From an uncultured Lachnospiraceae bacterium (GTDB lineage Bacteria; Bacillota; Clostridia; Lachnospirales; Lachnospiraceae), in NCBI GenBank assembly GCA_910587305.1, contig CAJUKV010000002.1:1-64000 (forward strand): DNA of 64,000 nucleotides, given 5' to 3'. Shown here in pieces: positions 1-8,182 of this stretch. The translations under genes and the position numbers were made by a program. The notes under the pieces were generated by a model. The model was not told the DNA's origin and made no database searches. It saw only the letters and a program-made list of their open reading frames with translations. How positions within the stretch are numbered: the first letter of the stretch is position 1; each line of letters starts with the position of its first letter.

Positions 1-3
1 GCA

Positions 4-44
4 AAATCGGCAAAGCCCTTGAAAATACTGGGCTGCGCCGATTT
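4..44 (-). terminator. hairpin downstream of degraded transposase
   Basis: Positions 4-11 (AAATCGGC) pair with 37-44 (GCCGATTT), and 15-18 with 30-33. The hairpin lies just past the stop of the transposase remnant on the minus strand, so it could be its terminator. There is no long T tract, so the call is tentative. Confidence 0.4.
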
Positions 45-88
45 CTCTGTATAGCATAACAGGATTTTTTAAAAGCGGTGAAAATTTT

Positions 89-1134
89 TTAATAACGTAA
101 CAATCTTTGTATTTCCTGACGGGTTCTGTACTTATTATCAAGGGTTAAGCCAAATGCTTATTATAGATTGAAGTATCTCATCAAAATATGTGAACTGGTA
201 GTTATTCGCATCAAGGGGAACATAGCAGTAGTTTTTTAGGGAGTTCAGCATTCTGCCTGCAGGACATTTTTAACTCGCTTGTAACTATGGAATAGTAGCC
301 GCCATATTTTTCTTCTTCTTTTATCTTTTCATGGTTAAGTTCGAGATATTTTCCCTCAACTATTTCGCCGGTATCCTTGCTGAAGGAGATATTGATGACA
401 TAGGAAGCTGAGCCGGCAGAAGTTACCTCATCATATTTCGTTGGATGTTTGATCAGGTCCTTTGCCCTCTGCATCATTACTTCACCTTCATTGTTAATGG
501 TATTCATGTCGGGGCGTCCGATGTCAAAGTAGTAATTCGTGCAGTTAAAATAAGAAATGGATAAGTCCCCTCCGCATATTTTCCCGGAATGCTCATAGAC
601 CCATTTCCGGAGGGCTTCATTATTCGTACAGATGATATCTAATGCATGGTAGACATCGTCAAGGGAAAATACCCGAAGCCCTCAAAGTAAAAACCCCTGT
701 CGTCAAAGGTGCCTTTCTTTGAAGCCGGTGCAAGAATCCGGGAGAAGACAAGGAGCCTGAAAATCTGGTCAATATTATACCTAATGGAAAGGTCCCTTGT
801 CTTCCGGTTCCAGAACTTATTGATTTCAAGCTGTTTATAAAGCTCTTTCAAAACACCATTAGCCTACATTTTTTACCTCATTGGTATCCGCAGCCATTTT
901 TGCTGTGGCATCAATGGTAAAGATATACGACCTGTTTCTTTTTTTCTCTTTCGTCATTTCAGAGGCCTTATCGGTAAAATAAGCGACAGGATCATCATAT
1001 TCTTTTTTCAGAGCATCCAGATAGCCGAGGCTCTGCACTGTGCGGGTTCTGCTTTGCTTTGATGCGCTGTCATAGTAACTTTCCTGTATTGCCATATAGG
1101 TTCCCTGGGGCAGTTTTATTTTTCTTAAATACAT
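89..1134 (-). pseudogene. degraded IS1634-like transposase
   Basis: The N-terminal part starts at 1134 with MYLRKIKLPQGTYMAIQE, followed by YYDSASKQSRTRTVQSLGYL, which I recognise as the start of IS1634-type (DDE) transposases of gut Clostridia. A frameshift near 850 leads to MKELYKQLEINKFWNRKTRD, and another near 640 to YHALDIICTNNEAL and a stretch ending YFDIGRPD. The reading then jumps to RAKDLIKHPTKYDEVTSAGS, which normally lies about 200 residues further on, so the catalytic middle is deleted. After one more frame change the family C-terminus is legible (DANNYQF, then DNKYRTRQEIQRLLRY and a stop at 89-91). Full-length members have roughly 550-600 residues. The gene is dead, and the insertion ends were not resolved. 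Confidence 0.8.
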
Positions 1135-1138
1135 CAGG

Positions 1139-1291
1139 CTATACCCCCGTATCTTCACAAAGATGGAACCGGTTTATCAGTTCTGTCGCAGATTCCTCAG
1201 GAGCCATCCCTAAAATATGAAACCTGTTTCTCATATCAGAATAAACCGACCCATACCAGCCGAGGTCTGCCTTGCGGAACAGTTCTCCCAT
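1139..1291 (-). CDS. small ORF upstream of transposase remnant, unknown function
   Basis: This is a 50-residue reading frame beginning MGELFRKADLGWYGSVYSD and ending just upstream of the transposase start. The start at 1291 is preceded by a good ribosome site (AAGGAG, six bases before ATG). The product is soluble and charged, with no motif I recognise. It may be a leader ORF of the same decayed insertion element, because the transposase frame begins within a few bases of its stop. It could equally be a fragment of an unrelated gene. Confidence 0.35.
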   Translation of the reverse strand: MGELFRKADLGWYGSVYSDMRNRFHILGMAPEESATELINRFHLCEDTGV

Positions 1292-1584
1292 CGTTTTCTC
1301 CTTGTTTGTATCACTTCTTCCCATTTTCTTAAAATAAAGCCATTGCTGGTTTTTTTGACTTTTTTAGAAGGGTTAGGTGTTAAACCTCTGAACCAATTTG
1401 TTTATATTAAATTACCGATAATTCCTGACATGATTTTCCAAATTATGATAAGATAATTTAAAAAATCATGGAAAATAAAGTTGATATAAAGTATAAGAAG
1501 CCAAAGATTCACAAACTTTGGACTAGGCAGAGCATGAAGGAAAGGAGAATGACAGTTAGTTTGGTGATTGTCATGGGGGAGAAA

Positions 1585-3027
1585 ATGAGTAAAAAAATTT
1601 TTATGATAGCAGTTACGGATAAAGAGGATTCTTTGAATAGGAAATATACGGAATCAATTTATGATTTACTTAAAGTCGATTCCTCTTTTGTAAGAGAATA
1701 CAAAATAGAGCCACATTATAAACTGGCAACTCACGACCTCCATCAAAGTTTGTGCGATGCGTTAAATGGGGATAGTTATGAAGGTTATATTGTGCTATTG
1801 GATTGCTTGGAGGGAGATGCAATATATAACCCTAACGTTATGTTTGAATTAGGAGCAATTTTTTACTCTGGGAAACCTTATGTGGCTATTTCTTCGCATC
1901 CGAAAGAGACAGCCCCCTTCGATTTTAATGATATCAAAATAATAGACGTTCCACAAGTAATTGTTGACTACGTGAAAAAATATAATATAGGAGATATAAG
2001 TGCTAAGGCACATAGTTATTTTTATTTAGAGAATCAGAGCGGAGAAGAAAATGCTACGGTTATTAAATTCCTTGATCAGGTTTTTCATCAGTATAGAATT
2101 TGCCTTGATAATACGAATAGAAAGATAACCGAAGAAACCGATTTAAAAAATATTCTAGATGAAGTCAAGGAAATGAAAAAATTGATTTCGAATACGGCAG
2201 AATATATTGATGGGGAAAAGGCGGCTTTTCGTAATCTTGGGGAAGCTGTGAAGCGTGCGCAAATTTCCTTGCGGACAACCAGATTTGCCAATGAATCTAT
2301 CGTAAAAAGTGATTCTATAGCAGAAAAAAAGTTTTTTATGGAATCGTTATATGAAGCGTCAAAAGAAATAAGCGATAAATTTTTCCGAATTATTTGCAAT
2401 AATCATCCGGCAAAATGGAAGGATATATACGATATTTTGTTTTTTGGAGGGAATGGGGTAAAGGTATTTGTCAGAAAACATGATTTTAGTATTCATTTTG
2501 AGTTAGTCGTTATTGATGATAAAGTTGCTTTTATTCATTTTTATCAGGCAAACAGCAGGAAAGAAGAGGGGCAGTCTGTTAAGGAAATCGAAAGGTTGAA
2601 GTCAACGTTAAAAATTCAGGGAAGTAGTATTTGTCAAAAGTTAGCAGATATTTTTGACAGGTTACATCATCGTGACTTTGCTAAGGGGGATCCGTCCAGA
2701 ACACTGTTGGGCATTCCGGTTCAGGATACCGATTTAGACGAAGAATGCAAAAAGTATGGTTGTTTTGTTGTAGATAATTCAATTCCGGAACTGTCATTAT
2801 ACAGCGACAGGAGTGAGTTAAGAAAAAAACATATTATACAAATGTTTAAAGACGCATTTCTTAAATGGAACGTAAATGATTTTCATGACAAAGTGATTAT
2901 GGTATCTGGCATCGCATTAGTGGAGGGCAATGATAGATTTATTAAGGAAATGAAAGAAATTGGCAGATTAGACAAAAGAGAATTTGAAGAAGCAAGAAAG
3001 CTATATGATGAAAATCAAGGGAACTAG
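1585..3027 (+). CDS. TIR-like NTP-binding protein with degenerate PLD-like C-terminus
   Basis: The product has 480 residues. Residues 1-125 resemble TIR or nucleoside-deoxyribosyltransferase-like domains: a beta-strand start (KKIFMIAV), then VLLDCLEGD, then NPNVMFELG at 82-90, where Glu88 would be the catalytic acid of NAD-cleaving TIR enzymes. Residues about 225-330 resemble a phospholipase-D-fold region, with a degenerate HKD-type motif HxExxxxD at 304-311 (the usual Lys is Glu). ATG 1585 was chosen because GGGGGAG precedes it; an in-frame ATG at 1468 lacks a ribosome site. The gene lies between a decayed transposase and a small membrane protein. An immune or stress role is inference from such architectures; the fold calls are from motif reading only. 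Confidence 0.55.
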   Translation: MSKKIFMIAVTDKEDSLNRKYTESIYDLLKVDSSFVREYKIEPHYKLATHDLHQSLCDALNGDSYEGYIVLLDCLEGDAIYNPNVMFELGAIFYSGKPYVAISSHPKETAPFDFNDIKIIDVPQVIVDYVKKYNIGDISAKAHSYFYLENQSGEENATVIKFLDQVFHQYRICLDNTNRKITEETDLKNILDEVKEMKKLISNTAEYIDGEKAAFRNLGEAVKRAQISLRTTRFANESIVKSDSIAEKKFFMESLYEASKEISDKFFRIICNNHPAKWKDIYDILFFGGNGVKVFVRKHDFSIHFELVVIDDKVAFIHFYQANSRKEEGQSVKEIERLKSTLKIQGSSICQKLADIFDRLHHRDFAKGDPSRTLLGIPVQDTDLDEECKKYGCFVVDNSIPELSLYSDRSELRKKHIIQMFKDAFLKWNVNDFHDKVIMVSGIALVEGNDRFIKEMKEIGRLDKREFEEARKLYDENQGN

Positions 3028-3187
3028 TATTACGTACTCATAATTTCTGTGCAAATTTCTGAGGATATTTTTTGAGAATGCAGGTCAAAAAGCGAAGGCG
3101 TAGTGGGCTACGTTGAGCATTTTTGACCTGGGCTATCAGGAAAATAGACCAGAAAATTTGTACAAGAAATTTGAGGACGCAGTACTG
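3026..3187. repeat. structured repeat family C, copy 1
   Basis: About 160 bp closely resembling 54592-54745. The ends are imperfect inverted repeats (CTAGTATTACGT against the complement of the right end, CCAGTACTGCGT). The centre is a long hairpin, AGGTCAAAAA pairing with TTTTTGACCT, capped by CGTAG-TGGG-CTACG. It fills the gap between two genes and ends 16 bases before the next start codon. Confidence 0.7.
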
Positions 3188-3203
3188 GCATAAGGAAAAG
3201 CAA

Positions 3204-3623
3204 ATGGAAAGCAAGTGCAGACATTTAGAAATGACCGTGAGAATTATAGAACGGATGGAAAAAAATAGTTTTTTAATAAAGGGTTGGGCAATGACATTAG
3301 TAGTTGCTATAACAGCTTTATTTGCAAATGACTCGGAAAAGAAATTTATTTTAGTTATTTTTATCCCCATCGTGGTGTTTTGGTTTTTGGATGCATTCTA
3401 CTTGCAAATAGAAAAAAAATATAGAATATTGTATCAGGCTATTTGTCAAAAAAAGTCAAAAGAAATTGATTTCAGTATGGATATCAATAGTCTTGCATTT
3501 GATGAAAAAGACAGGAAAGAAGTTTGTTTCACAAGATGTCTGTTTTCTTTCAGTGAAATGATTTTCTATTTGCCTTTAATAATTAGTGAAATGATTTTTA
3601 TATGTTATTTGAAAATTATTTAA
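3204..3623 (+). CDS. small multi-pass membrane protein paired with TIR-like gene
   Basis: The product has 139 residues. It starts MESKCRHLEMTVRIIERMEK, then two hydrophobic segments (about 31-49 and 52-70), a polar middle, and a third hydrophobic region at the C-terminus (about 112-138). I recall similar proteins with a HLE..I.RM..NSF..KGWA N-terminus beside TIR or other nucleotide-signalling genes in defence contexts. A longer frame opens at 3123, but its first 27 codons are repeat C1; ATG 3204 has AAGGAAA upstream. It probably acts at the membrane with the TIR-like protein. That partnership is inferred from adjacency. Confidence 0.6.
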   Translation: MESKCRHLEMTVRIIERMEKNSFLIKGWAMTLVVAITALFANDSEKKFILVIFIPIVVFWFLDAFYLQIEKKYRILYQAICQKKSKEIDFSMDINSLAFDEKDRKEVCFTRCLFSFSEMIFYLPLIISEMIFICYLKII

Positions 3624-3677
3624 AAAATTTTATGATTAAATAGCTTGAGAACAGGATTAAACAGGAGAAGTGAGATT

Positions 3678-4028
3678 GTGAAATATGTTAAGCAATTTTT
3701 AATTATACTTGCAGTATCTTTTATCGGAGAATGTCTTAAATTTTGGCTGCCATTTCCGATTTCAGGAAGTATATATGGGATGATGCTTCTCTTTATACTA
3801 TTACTGAGCGGATGTATAAAGGTTGGGCAGATTGAAGATGCTGCTAAATTTTTATTAGATATTATGCCCATACTTTTTATTCCATCTGCGGTTGGAATTA
3901 TAACAAAATGGAAGGAGTTACAGGAAATATGGTGGCAAATCATTATTATTACAATTGTCACAACAATAATTGTTATGGTGGTTTCAGGCTTAGTCACCCA
4001 GACGATCATAAGGAAAAGCAAAAAATAG
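3678..4028 (+). CDS. lrgA: CidA/LrgA family holin-like protein
   Basis: A 116-residue protein with four hydrophobic segments, typical of the CidA/LrgA family, which forms small membrane proteins linked to murein hydrolase control and pyruvate or by-product export. The family signature is visible as FIGECLKFWLPFPISGSIYG, and then LLFILLLSG and DIMPILFIPSAVGII. GTG 3678 is the likely start: AGGAG lies ten bases upstream, and the family usually begins near this point. It is followed after 37 bases by an LrgB homologue, forming the usual two-gene operon. Whether the pair is of the Cid or Lrg type cannot be told from sequence alone. Confidence 0.85.
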   Translation: MKYVKQFLIILAVSFIGECLKFWLPFPISGSIYGMMLLFILLLSGCIKVGQIEDAAKFLLDIMPILFIPSAVGIITKWKELQEIWWQIIIITIVTTIIVMVVSGLVTQTIIRKSKK

Positions 4029-4065
4029 CTGAGTTGAGCTGGCTAAGAATTAGAAGGGTAATGAG

Positions 4066-4755
4066 ATGAATATATTCACGGAAACAGTTTGCTGGGGGGT
4101 TCTTATAAGTGTGGGCTCTTATATAATATGTGACAATATACAGAGGAAAAAACATCTTGTTTTTTTAAATCCGCTTTTATTCTCTACTATTTTTACAATT
4201 TTATTTTTAACTATTTTTAAAATTGATTATGAAGATTACTATAGTAAATCAGATTATTTATATTATCTACTTTCTCCGGCAACAGTTTGTCTTGCAATTC
4301 CTTTATATGAACAAATAAACGTCTTGAAAAAGAATATGAGAGCGGTTTTTTGGGGAATTATGTCCGGGGTTCTTACAAGTATGGGAAGTATCCTAATATT
4401 TTCAATTATATTTGGATATTCGCATTCGATGTATGTTACGTTATTACCTAAATCGATTACTGCTGCAATTGCTATGGGAGTTTCACAAGAGATGGGCGGT
4501 ATCTCCAGTTTGACAGTTCCTATTGTTATTATGACAGGAATTACAGGACATATAGTATCAGAAAAAGTATGTAAAATATTTAAAATTACAGAACCAATTG
4601 CCAAGGGCATTGCGATTGGTTCCGCATCTCATGCTATGGGAACAACGAAAGCTATAGAAATGGGGGAAATAGAAGGCGCAATGAGTAGTCTTTCGATAGC
4701 GGTTGCCGGTATATTAACGGTAATATGTTCTTTTGTATTTGTTCAATTCTATTAA
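4066..4755 (+). CDS. lrgB: LrgB/CidB family membrane protein
   Basis: A 229-residue polytopic protein of the LrgB/CidB family. Visible features are a row of hydrophobic helices, the conserved stretch LLPKSITAAIAMGVSQEMGG (about 125-145) and the late motif GSASHAMGTTKA (about 185-197). It is the standard partner of the LrgA-like protein encoded 37 bases upstream, and together they form an antiholin/holin-like or metabolite export pair in the cytoplasmic membrane. GGGTAATGAG provides the ribosome site. Length matches the family. No LytTR regulator, the usual activator, is encoded nearby. Confidence 0.88.
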   Translation: MNIFTETVCWGVLISVGSYIICDNIQRKKHLVFLNPLLFSTIFTILFLTIFKIDYEDYYSKSDYLYYLLSPATVCLAIPLYEQINVLKKNMRAVFWGIMSGVLTSMGSILIFSIIFGYSHSMYVTLLPKSITAAIAMGVSQEMGGISSLTVPIVIMTGITGHIVSEKVCKIFKITEPIAKGIAIGSASHAMGTTKAIEMGEIEGAMSSLSIAVAGILTVICSFVFVQFY

Positions 4756-4894
4756 TGGATAAAGAATAACTAAATTATATACAAGCGCTTACATTATAAA
4801 AAAGGGAAAGAAATTCTTTGGGAATCTGATATCCCAATAAATTAAACCTTTACAAATTTAATTTTGTTACGTATACTTCCATAAAAGGTATTAA

Positions 4895-4923
4895 TTGGAA
4901 ATAATTATAGGGTATAGTATAAT
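4895..4923 (+). promoter_or_regulatory. sigma-A-type promoter for first Xre gene
   Basis: TTGGAA at 4895-4900 and TATAAT at 4918-4923 are separated by exactly 17 bases, about 30 bases upstream of the Xre start at 4956. The match to the vegetative consensus is 4 of 6 and 6 of 6. Confidence 0.65.
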
Positions 4924-4955
4924 TATAAATAATACCAAATATGGGAGGACAAAAG

Positions 4956-5198
4956 ATGCAGGCTCAGGATATATTAGTTGAAAGAATTAATAATTTATGT
5001 AAGCAAAAAAGAATGACCTATTATGCACTATCCTATAAGTCAGCGGTACCAATGACAACGTTAATACATATTGTGGATAAATCAACGGTAAATCCAGGTG
5101 TGCTGACAATTGGAAAGTTATGTGATGGATTTGGCATCACATTAAAAGAATTCTTTGATTCACCTGAATTTGAGAATATAGAACGCTTTGATATGTAA
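4956..5198 (+). CDS. small Xre-family HTH regulator (copy 1)
   Basis: An 80-residue protein that is essentially one Cro/C1-type helix-turn-helix domain: ILVERINNLCKQKRMTYYAL, then SYKSAVPMTTLIHIVD (recognition helix region) and GKLCDGFGITLKEFF. It is closely similar to the protein at 6399, and the two flank a glycosyltransferase. The start is ATG 4956, with GGGAGGA upstream. Such one-domain Xre proteins are common in Lachnospiraceae, usually orphan DNA-binding regulators. The target is unknown; control of neighbouring surface-sugar genes is only a guess from position. Confidence 0.85.
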   Translation: MQAQDILVERINNLCKQKRMTYYALSYKSAVPMTTLIHIVDKSTVNPGVLTIGKLCDGFGITLKEFFDSPEFENIERFDM

Positions 5199-5244
5199 CT
5201 ATCGCTTGGTAATACCCCAAATAATTTATATAAGAAATCAATGA

Positions 5245-5273
5245 ATGACAGTCCGGCTTGTACGGACTGTCAT
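5245..5273 (+). terminator. hairpin after first Xre gene
   Basis: ATGACAGTCCG (5245-5255) pairs perfectly with CGGACTGTCAT (5263-5273) around a seven-base loop. A T-rich run follows at 5286-5299. It lies 47 bases past the Xre stop. Confidence 0.6.
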
Positions 5274-5489
5274 ATTAATATCCGGATTTTTATTTTTTTA
5301 CAAGGGTTAAAATAAAAGAAAAACTTTTAAATTATGGAAAATTATGTATAATGAGTTCATAAGGGAAATTATTACTCATATTAAGAGGAATACTTGTATA
5401 AAACATCGGCTCTATGTACAATCCGAAAATCTAAATAGAATTTAAGATATAAATGCTCTGTACATTCGGTCAAAGGGGGAATCTGAAAT

Positions 5490-6236
5490 ATGAAGAAAGT
5501 ATCGTTAATCCTCACCACTTATAACAGCGAAAATAATTTAAAAAAGACGTTTGAAAGTATAGAAAAACAAAATTATCCGTCAATTGAGGTAATTATTAAA
5601 GACGGCGGTTCATCAGATAACACTTTAAATATTATTCAAAAATATGAAGCAAGGAGCAGGCATATTGTAAAGTGGAGCACAGGAAGGGACAGTGGTATTT
5701 ATGACGCAATGAATCAGGGTTATCAAATGGCAGCCGGTGATATCATTGTTTTTTTTAACGATCTGTTTAGCGGCCCGCAGGCAGTTTCAAAGATGGTTCA
5801 GGTAATAGAAGAGAATCCTGATTGCGTGGGCGCCCACGCCGACCTGGTTTATGCAACTGATAAAAAGATAGTCAGGTATTGGAAGATGGGACCGCAAAAA
5901 AGTTTGTACCGGGGATGGATGCCAGGACATCCAACCTTGTTCCTGAAAAAAGAAGTTTATGAAAAATATGGTCTTTATAACACTGAATATGTGATTGCGG
6001 CAGATTATGAGTTTATGATTCGGTTTTTGAAAGACAGGCGGAATCGTCTGGCATATTTGCCGGAGATTATTGTGAAAATGTATTATGGCGGCACGAGCAC
6101 TTCAAGCTCAGGAAGCTATTTACTGTCCTTGAAGGAAGGACATAAAGCGCTTAAGAATAATGGAATAAAAGGGGCCTGGTGGATCGATTTTTTAAGAACT
6201 TGTAGAGTAATAATGCAATTTTTTTGCCGAGCCTGA
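5490..6236 (+). CDS. GT2 family glycosyltransferase
   Basis: A 248-residue GT-A fold family 2 glycosyltransferase. The nucleotide-sugar binding start is VSLILTTYNSENNLKKTFES, with DGGSSDNT at about 38-45. The stretch RDSGIYDAMNQGY marks the WcaA-like subfamily also seen at 57036. The usual DxD position reads FNDLF, which is less canonical. There is no transmembrane segment, so it likely works on the cytoplasmic face, adding a sugar to a lipid-linked glycan. A TATAAT at 5347-5352 lies upstream. It is a single gene between two near-identical Xre genes, away from the main clusters. Donor and acceptor cannot be predicted. Confidence 0.85.
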   Translation: MKKVSLILTTYNSENNLKKTFESIEKQNYPSIEVIIKDGGSSDNTLNIIQKYEARSRHIVKWSTGRDSGIYDAMNQGYQMAAGDIIVFFNDLFSGPQAVSKMVQVIEENPDCVGAHADLVYATDKKIVRYWKMGPQKSLYRGWMPGHPTLFLKKEVYEKYGLYNTEYVIAADYEFMIRFLKDRRNRLAYLPEIIVKMYYGGTSTSSSGSYLLSLKEGHKALKNNGIKGAWWIDFLRTCRVIMQFFCRA

Positions 6237-6398
6237 ACAACTGATAAGAATATATAGGAATCTGGGTTCTTGAGACCGGATTTTAAAGAACATAAGATTT
6301 ATTTCCTTTTCCCACGTGGACCTCCATTAATTGGGTAATCAAAAATTACAGCAGATTAAGGATAGAAACAATGAAGAGTTCAATATGGAGGATTAACT

Positions 6399-6641
6399 AT
6401 GAAGGAAAAAGGTTTGTTAGCAGAAAGAATCAATCATTTATGTAAGGAAAAGGAAATGACGTACGATGCATTATCGTATAAGTCGGCAATACCGATGACG
6501 ACTTTGATGCATATCGTAAAGGAGCAGGCGACCAATCCGGGCATTTTGATTATTGGAAAAATATGCGATGGATTTGGCATTAGTCTAAAAGAATTTTTCG
6601 ACTTACCTGAATCAGAAAGTATAGAGTGGTTTAAAGAATAA
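6399..6641 (+). CDS. small Xre-family HTH regulator (copy 2)
   Basis: An 80-residue helix-turn-helix protein clearly paralogous to the one at 4956: both share LAERIN/LVERIN, SYKSA-PMTTL and ICDGFGI-LKEFFD in the same spacing. The start ATG 6399 is preceded by ATGGAGGAT. With copy 1 it brackets a single glycosyltransferase, suggesting duplication around that gene, or insertion of the transferase between tandem regulators. It has a single DNA-binding domain and no sensor, so any signal input must come from elsewhere or from binding at its own promoter. Confidence 0.85.
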   Translation: MKEKGLLAERINHLCKEKEMTYDALSYKSAIPMTTLMHIVKEQATNPGILIIGKICDGFGISLKEFFDLPESESIEWFKE

Positions 6642-6682
6642 TAATTTCAATTTAATTGAGGCGTCTCAAGTTCAAAATGGAT

Positions 6683-6716
6683 GCGGCTTAGGACCCCCGC
6701 CGGGGTTTTGAGCCGC
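6683..6716 (+). terminator. hairpin after second Xre gene
   Basis: GCGGCT (6683-6688) pairs with AGCCGC (6711-6716), and inner CCCC (6694-6697) with GGGG (6702-6705). It begins about 40 bases past the Xre stop. The following T run is weak. Confidence 0.5.
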
Positions 6717-6763
6717 ACTTCCTTTCTTGGAGATAAACTTTGGCGGAAATAAAAAATGTTCCC

Positions 6764-6803
6764 TTTGTCCTGTAACAGGACAAATAGAACGGAAAAGTAT
6801 AAT
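6764..6803 (+). promoter_or_regulatory. promoter with palindromic operator for third Xre gene
   Basis: TTTGTCCTG (6764-6772) and CAGGACAAA (6776-6784) form a perfect inverted repeat with a three-base spacer. It overlaps the expected -35 position of a TATAAT at 6798-6803, which has no good -35 hexamer. This layout fits an autoregulatory operator for the Xre protein encoded at 6838. Confidence 0.65.
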
Positions 6804-6837
6804 AAAATGTTTGTGTCAATAGCAATGGAGATAAAAT

Positions 6838-7083
6838 ATGGCACGAATAGTTGATGAAGCTCAAAATGTTGTCGGCGAGAAAATCAAAAAATACAGAATG
6901 GAAAGAAAATTAAGCCAAAAGGATCTTTCAGAGAAATTAGAGGTGTATGCAATCTATATCTGCAGAGGATCCATTTCAAGAATTGAAAGCCACGAACGAA
7001 CGGTAACGGATTTTGAGCTGCGGGCTATGGCGAAGGTCCTCCGGGTTTCCATTGAAGAGCTGTATGAGGAGAAAGGCATTTGA
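6838..7083 (+). CDS. Xre-family transcriptional regulator (copy 3, distinct subfamily)
   Basis: An 81-residue Cro/C1-type regulator of a different subfamily from the two upstream. Its helix-turn-helix reads VGEKIKKYRMERKLSQKDLS, then RGSISRIESHERTVTDFEL and LRVSIEELYEE. Members with this MARIVDEAQN-like start are usually stand-alone repressors. A perfect palindrome over the promoter about 55 bases upstream is a likely self-binding site. The stop overlaps the longest reading frame of the next gene by four bases, although that gene probably starts at 7131, so the two may be co-transcribed. Confidence 0.88.
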   Translation: MARIVDEAQNVVGEKIKKYRMERKLSQKDLSEKLEVYAIYICRGSISRIESHERTVTDFELRAMAKVLRVSIEELYEEKGI

Positions 7084-7130
7084 GCGGTCCGACAGGTTTC
7101 GCGCACAAAGGAGAAAGGAGCGGAAAACAG

Positions 7131-8087
7131 GTGAAAAAGGAGAAGGTACGGGTAAGGAAAAAATTAAAATTGCTGGCGTTGGCATTGAGTGTCGGAATTT
7201 TTGGAATGGCCGCGGCAGGTTTTACCGCGCTGCAGGTACAGGCGGCGCAGCAGCCGGTTATTTCCGATTTGAGGGTATCGGAAAGTGGGGACGGACAGGG
7301 GATTGTGGCCAGGTGCAGTTATCAAAATTACAGCGATCAGAGCGGGTGCGAGATGACGCTGCATCTTTTCCGGCGAGAGGAGTCAGGGCAGGTATCCATA
7401 TTGAGTTGGAAAAGTATTCCTTATGCCGCCGACGGAAATCTAAGCACAGACGTCTACCAGCCACAGGAGGGAGTTTACTTTGCTTCTGTGGGGATAAATT
7501 ATGGCAGCGAGGCGGTGCAGACTTATTCCCAAAGCTATTACAGGGTAAAAATAAACGATGGGAAAGTGGAGGTTACGGAAATTGCAGAAGCCGACGGGGA
7601 TGCAAATTCGGAAAATCAGAAGAAAACACCGGAATCCGTAACGTCAAAGTCCGGCAAAGAGGAATCCAAAGGAGCGGCATGTCAGCATAATTTGGAATAT
7701 GAACTTAAAAGACAGGCTACGGCTAAGCAGGACAGTCTGCTTGCTTACCAATGCACATTGTGCGGCGCAGTCATGGATTACAGGGAGGTGGCCAATTCGG
7801 CTTACGGCGTATTTTTAAAGGAAGCGGCGGAAAAAATTAGAAATGCGCGGGAAAGCGAGGTTGTGATTGATACGGATCGCTGGATGAGTTTTAATGGGAT
7901 GGTATTAGAGGCGCTTGAAAGCCGCAGGGATGTAACGGTGAGTTTACATTATCAGTATCAGGGACAAAGATACAATGTGAGGATTCCGGCAGGAGAAGAT
8001 GTGAGCGGGCTTGCAGATGAAAATGGGTATTGTGGTTTTTTGTACCTGACGCAGGTATTTGGTGAAGAAAACCGGATAAAAGAATAA
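7131..8087 (+). CDS. exported protein of unknown function with Cys-pair motif
   Basis: A 318-residue protein with a Lys/Arg-rich N-terminus and a signal segment (about 12-35, ending LQVQAAQQ), so it is probably exported. The next 130 residues look like a beta-rich Ig-like or GBS Bsp-like domain (CSYQNYSDQSGCEMTLHLF). A charged linker with many Glu/Lys/Ser follows, then CQHNLEYELK and YQCTLCGAV, which resembles a small metal-binding ribbon. The C-terminal 90 residues are unassigned. GTG 7131 is chosen because AAAGGAG precedes it; an upstream ATG at 7080 gives a longer, non-signal N-terminus. I do not recognise a function. Confidence 0.7.
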   Translation: MKKEKVRVRKKLKLLALALSVGIFGMAAAGFTALQVQAAQQPVISDLRVSESGDGQGIVARCSYQNYSDQSGCEMTLHLFRREESGQVSILSWKSIPYAADGNLSTDVYQPQEGVYFASVGINYGSEAVQTYSQSYYRVKINDGKVEVTEIAEADGDANSENQKKTPESVTSKSGKEESKGAACQHNLEYELKRQATAKQDSLLAYQCTLCGAVMDYREVANSAYGVFLKEAAEKIRNARESEVVIDTDRWMSFNGMVLEALESRRDVTVSLHYQYQGQRYNVRIPAGEDVSGLADENGYCGFLYLTQVFGEENRIKE

Positions 8088-8120
8088 AAGTCAAATATAA
8101 GAGCAAAATAAGAAATAAGT

Positions 8121-8156
8121 TAGTAACTAGGAAGCCGAAGGCTGAATAGATAAGTG
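8121..8156. repeat. palindromic repeat D, copy 1
   Basis: The sequence contains GAAGCCGAAGGCTGAATAG, with AGCC-GAA-GGCT as the hairpin head and partly complementary flanks (TAACTA/TAGATA). The same block recurs at 23454-23483 and 34001-34030. It lies just after the stop of the exported protein gene. Confidence 0.55.
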
Positions 8157-8182
8157 ATAAAGTAAATAATACTAAAATCTAT

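Noticed and set aside
639..1158. Separate small genes at 639-851 and 859-1158
   Set aside because: Both are frameshifted pieces of one transposase.
3123..3203. Extended N-terminus for the membrane protein at 3204
   Set aside because: These 27 codons are part of repeat C1; the ribosome site and the family-like N-terminus place the start at 3204.
7013..7690. 225-codon plus-strand frame with Arg/Gly-rich product
   Set aside because: It overlaps the exported protein gene in another frame; the product is highly basic with no ribosome site, typical of a shadow frame.
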